From Clostridia bacterium (lineage in GTDB: Bacteria > Bacillota > Clostridia > Oscillospirales > CAG-272), in NCBI GenBank assembly GCA_017550315.1, contig JAFZPN010000054.1:1-64000 (forward strand): a DNA stretch of 64,000 nucleotides, read 5' to 3'. Shown here piece after piece: positions 61,326-64,000 of the stretch (its first letter is position 1; each line of letters begins with the position of its first letter). The notes below the pieces were generated by a model. The model was not told the origin of the DNA, ran no database searches, and worked only from the letters and a program-made list of their open reading frames with translations. Position numbers and translations under genes: made by a program.

Positions 61326-62720
61326 TCATTCGTCTTTATACAGTTCGAGCATGTTCAAGAGCTTCTTGTAGCAGTCGTCGAAGGGCTTGTTCCCCTTGAT
61401 ATACGGCTTCATCTCGTCCCAGACGGACTGGAGGAGCACGGGCGGACGGATGCAGACGCGGTCAAATTTCGACATGATCTCCTGAAACACCGGGATATCG
61501 GGAGCGGCAAATCCGTCGTAGTAGTCGTAGTTCAGATAGAGCGGGACCGCGGAGAGACGCACGGGATTCCTCCCGATGATCGCGTCCGCATTTCCCTGCA
61601 CCTCGTCCGACAGGAGAATTTTCAGCATCCGCCATGCGTTCAGCTTGTTTGGGGAGTTTTTCAGGATCGCGCCGAAGTCGCTGATCATCGTGGACTTTCC
61701 GCCTTCCGCCGAAGGAGGCGCCAGGAGCACCGTCGTTTCGCCGCCGTTTTTCAGACCGTATTGAAACGAATCGAGCATCAACGAGGAGGAGACGAAGTTG
61801 GAGAAGATGGCTTCCCGTTTCAGAATCGCGCCGTAGGCAATATATGCGCCGTCCGCGTAGTCCAGCTTGCACGGATCGTTTCCGGCGTAGAGGCGGCACA
61901 GATCGATCATCTTCCGGAACGCCTGTTCGTCGACCGACACCGCGGCGTTCTCATAGTCGATCATGCGGAAGCCTGACGCCGTGTAGAGGGCGGAAAACGT
62001 CGACGTATCGTTGTCGTGCGGCCCCATGTCGGGGATGACGGTGCTCTCCGGGTAGAGGTCGTGGAACTTCGTGCAGGCGTCGAGAAAGCCGTCAAACGTG
62101 TCGAGGTCCTCCGCCGTGACCCCGATTTCGGCAAGAAGCTCTTCACTTGTCGCCAGAATCATGGGATGGTGGGTCACAGGGATAAAATACCGGCTCCCCC
62201 GGAACAGTCCGCCGTCGAAGATGCCGCGGATGAAGTCGTCCGGATCGATCTCCTCGTCGGCGTAAAGATAGGGGTTCAGGTCCTCGAACAGCCCGGTCGA
62301 CACGGTTTTGTAGACGTCGGGAAGATCGGATATGCTCGTGAAGAGGAGGTCCGGTCCTTTTCCCGCCGGGATCTCCGCGCGGATCCGCGTTTCGTATTCC
62401 TCCGCACCGAGCTTCTGCCATTCGACGTGTACATCGGGATAAAGCTGCTCGAAGACGGCCACGGCATACTGCATGGTGATGGTCAGCATATCCGCGGAAT
62501 AGAGGACAAGCGTGTCGGTCTCCCCGGGCATTGCAAACCATGAGTAATCCGGTTCGGTTTCAGGGGCTTCTTCGCCATCTGCGTTCTGTACAGAACTCTG
62601 CGCCGGTTTTGCGGTATTTGTCCCGCTTCCGGCGGAGGAAGGCGTGTCCACGCTTTCACAGGCTGCGAAACACGGCAGGAACAGGGTCAGCGCGAGGAGG
62701 AGGAAAAGAATGCGTTTCAT
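61326..62720 (-). CDS. Extracellular solute-binding lipoprotein
   Basis: This 464-residue protein has a lipoprotein signal with lipobox CFAAC and a Ser/Thr/Glu-rich linker to ~residue 55. It continues as a family 1 solute-binding protein (TLVLYSADMLTITMQYAVAVFEQLYPDVHVEWQ, GKGPDLLFTSISDLPDVY, WRMLKILLSDEVQGNAD). GGGAGG precedes the ATG. It has its own promoter (62751-62779) and lies downstream of a Gfo/Idh/MocA gene in the same orientation. The binding specificity is not readable, and no ABC permease is adjacent. Confidence 0.87.
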   Translation of the reverse strand: MKRILFLLLALTLFLPCFAACESVDTPSSAGSGTNTAKPAQSSVQNADGEEAPETEPDYSWFAMPGETDTLVLYSADMLTITMQYAVAVFEQLYPDVHVEWQKLGAEEYETRIRAEIPAGKGPDLLFTSISDLPDVYKTVSTGLFEDLNPYLYADEEIDPDDFIRGIFDGGLFRGSRYFIPVTHHPMILATSEELLAEIGVTAEDLDTFDGFLDACTKFHDLYPESTVIPDMGPHDNDTSTFSALYTASGFRMIDYENAAVSVDEQAFRKMIDLCRLYAGNDPCKLDYADGAYIAYGAILKREAIFSNFVSSSLMLDSFQYGLKNGGETTVLLAPPSAEGGKSTMISDFGAILKNSPNKLNAWRMLKILLSDEVQGNADAIIGRNPVRLSAVPLYLNYDYYDGFAAPDIPVFQEIMSKFDRVCIRPPVLLQSVWDEMKPYIKGNKPFDDCYKKLLNMLELYKDE

Positions 62721-62750
62721 AAGTTCCTCCCGAAAGGTTCGGTTTGTTCC

Positions 62751-62779
62751 ATTATAGCACAGAAAAGATGTTCTGTAAA
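62751..62779 (-). promoter_or_regulatory. Promoter of the 61326-62720 lipoprotein
   Basis: On the minus strand TTTACA (62779-62774), 17 bp, TGC-TATAAT (62756-62751). Confidence 0.7.
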
Positions 62780-62821
62780 TAGCGTGAGAAAAAAACGGAT
62801 GAAAAACATTAAATTTCCGTC

Positions 62822-63916
62822 TTAGCGCCCCGCCATCGGCGTGAGATCGGCGGCCATGCTCTGCGCGCGGATCGAGAGCTCCGCCGCTTTGAAGGCGTGC
62901 TCCTGCGTCATCGCGCGCTCGGTGCGTTCGAAGCAGTCGAGGATGAGATCGCCGAAAAACGGGAATCCCGTGACGCCCGCCGCGCGGATCTTCTGCTCGC
63001 CGTCGCCGTTTACGAGGAAGAGGTGATTCCCCTCCGCGCGGTCCGCCGCCACGTCGATGAATTTGCGCATTTCGATATACCCCTTCGTCCCGAGGATCAG
63101 CGTGCGGCCGTCTCCCCAGGTGCGCAGGCCGTCAGGCGTGAACCAGTCGACGCGGAAGTAGTTCGTCGTACCGTTTTTGCCGGTGAGCGCGCAGTCGCCG
63201 AAGTCGTCGAATTCCGGCGTGTCCGGATGGGCATAGTTCGCGATGCGGGCCAAGGCGATACCGGCATCCTCCTCCCCGGCGTAGGACAGATACTGCTCGA
63301 TCTGATGGCTCCCGATGTCGCAGAGGATCCCGCCCGACGGCTCGCGCCGCCAGAACCATGCGGGTCTTCCCTCCCGCCCTCCGATCCGGTGCGGTCCGAA
63401 GCCCGAGACAGAGAGCACCCGCCCGATGAGGCCGTCTTCGATCAGCATTCCCGCGAGGACCGCGCACTCGACGTGGAGCCGCTCGGAATAGTAGACCATG
63501 TACTTTCGTCCCGTGCGGCGGACCGCTTCGCGTGCGGCATCGAGCTGGGAGAGCGTCGTCATCGGGGCTTTGTCGGTGAAATAGTCCTTCCCCGCGGCCA
63601 TCACCCGCAGTCCGAGCGCGCACCGTTCGTTCGTCACCGCCGCACCCGCGACCAGCCGGACTTCCGGATCGTCGAGGATCTCTTCCTCACATCGGGCTTC
63701 GGCGGTGCCCGGGAACGCGCGGAGAAAGTCTGCCCGCCGCTTCGGGTCCGGATCCCAGACGGATTTGAGCGTCCCGCCCGCTTCGATCAGGGCGCGCGTC
63801 ATGCCGTAGATATGGCCGTGGTCGAGGTGCGCGGCGGAAAAGACGAATTCTCCCGGGGAGATGACCGGTCCCGCCCGCTTGCCGCGCAGGTATTCTTGTC
63901 CGTTTTTCTCAAGCAT
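62822..63916 (-). CDS. Gfo/Idh/MocA-family oxidoreductase
   Basis: I start this 364-residue protein at ATG 63916 (MLEKNGQEY), which has GGAGG seven bases upstream; the frame is open to 63955. The N-terminal nucleotide fold is atypical (FVFSAAHLDHGHIYGMTRALIEAG) but keeps VWDPDPKRRADFL. KDYFTDKAPMTTL stands in place of the usual EKP (here DKAP). The C-terminal sheet has GGILCDIGSHQIEQYL with the likely active-site His. It may act on a sugar or inositol derivative. No coding gene could be supported in the remaining 45 bases to the window end. Confidence 0.85.
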   Translation of the reverse strand: MLEKNGQEYLRGKRAGPVISPGEFVFSAAHLDHGHIYGMTRALIEAGGTLKSVWDPDPKRRADFLRAFPGTAEARCEEEILDDPEVRLVAGAAVTNERCALGLRVMAAGKDYFTDKAPMTTLSQLDAAREAVRRTGRKYMVYYSERLHVECAVLAGMLIEDGLIGRVLSVSGFGPHRIGGREGRPAWFWRREPSGGILCDIGSHQIEQYLSYAGEEDAGIALARIANYAHPDTPEFDDFGDCALTGKNGTTNYFRVDWFTPDGLRTWGDGRTLILGTKGYIEMRKFIDVAADRAEGNHLFLVNGDGEQKIRAAGVTGFPFFGDLILDCFERTERAMTQEHAFKAAELSIRAQSMAADLTPMAGR

Positions 63917-64000
63917 AGCGTCCTCCGAAGGTGTGTTTTCTGTATTGCAGTACATCGGGCTGCCGAAATCCAGACAAAACAGCCGCAGATCCCGGAGGAC

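Noticed and set aside
63957-64000. Possible start of another gene at the right edge
   Set aside because: Too short to support any frame, and no ribosome site or promoter could be confirmed.

Overview
The window looks like chromosomal DNA of a high-GC, anaerobic, Gram-positive-type Bacillota (class Clostridia, probably an uncultured gut Oscillospiraceae-like lineage). This is inferred from strong AGGAGG ribosome binding sites, vegetative promoters of TTGxxx-17-TATAAT type, many sugar-binding lipoproteins, a glycyl-radical enzyme, a rubrerythrin, an NHLM peptide exporter, a SpoIIE/STAS partner switch and a small DUF3789-type membrane protein. No rRNA, tRNA, CRISPR array, insertion sequence or prophage was seen. 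Gene density is high and most genes lie in compact operons whose promoters and terminators can be read directly.

Layout. 1-9.2 kb (minus): a propeller/solute-binding lipoprotein cut by the window edge; an operon of transglutaminase-like protein, polysaccharide deacetylase and a solute-binding lipoprotein; a GH43-like enzyme with an alpha-L-rhamnosidase (GH78). 9.4-14.2 kb (plus): a 5-oxoprolinase operon pxpB-pxpC-DUF1445-pxpA followed by an NRAMP-like transporter that lacks the usual metal-site residues. 14.3-19.7 kb (plus): a PilZ-like membrane protein whose frame carries an early stop, a DppA-type D-aminopeptidase, a GH127 arabinofuranosidase and a GH63-like glycosidase. 19.8-23.7 kb (minus): a surface-polymer acylation operon (LamG protein, DHHW protein, MBOAT acyltransferase). 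23.8-32.3 kb (minus): two uroporphyrinogen-decarboxylase-like proteins, a three-gene NHLM peptide export machine with no visible cargo, and an MFS protein. 32.3-33.4 kb (minus): a two-repeat cell-surface protein interrupted by an in-frame TAG.

33.5-44.4 kb (plus) is the most striking locus. One promoter and one terminator bracket a MATE exporter, a 2203-residue NRPS (partial C-A-T-C-A-T-reductase), a STAS protein, a membrane HAMP-SpoIIE phosphatase-HATPase protein and a lipoprotein. It is predicted to make and export a reductively released dipeptide (aldehyde, imine or pyrazinone) under, or coupled to, a partner-switching sensor.

44.5-47.2 kb (minus) is a second MBOAT-SGNH acylation pair. 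47.4-53.7 kb (minus) holds two further propeller/solute-binding fusion lipoproteins, one of them in an operon with an ECF sigma factor and its anti-sigma factor. 53.8-64 kb contains an HPr-like protein without the phosphorylatable histidine, two Gfo/Idh/MocA dehydrogenases, an orphan glycyl-radical enzyme, a rubrerythrin, two more solute-binding lipoproteins, and a ZIP metal transporter with a structured leader. Six solute-binding lipoproteins occur here, but no ABC permease gene.
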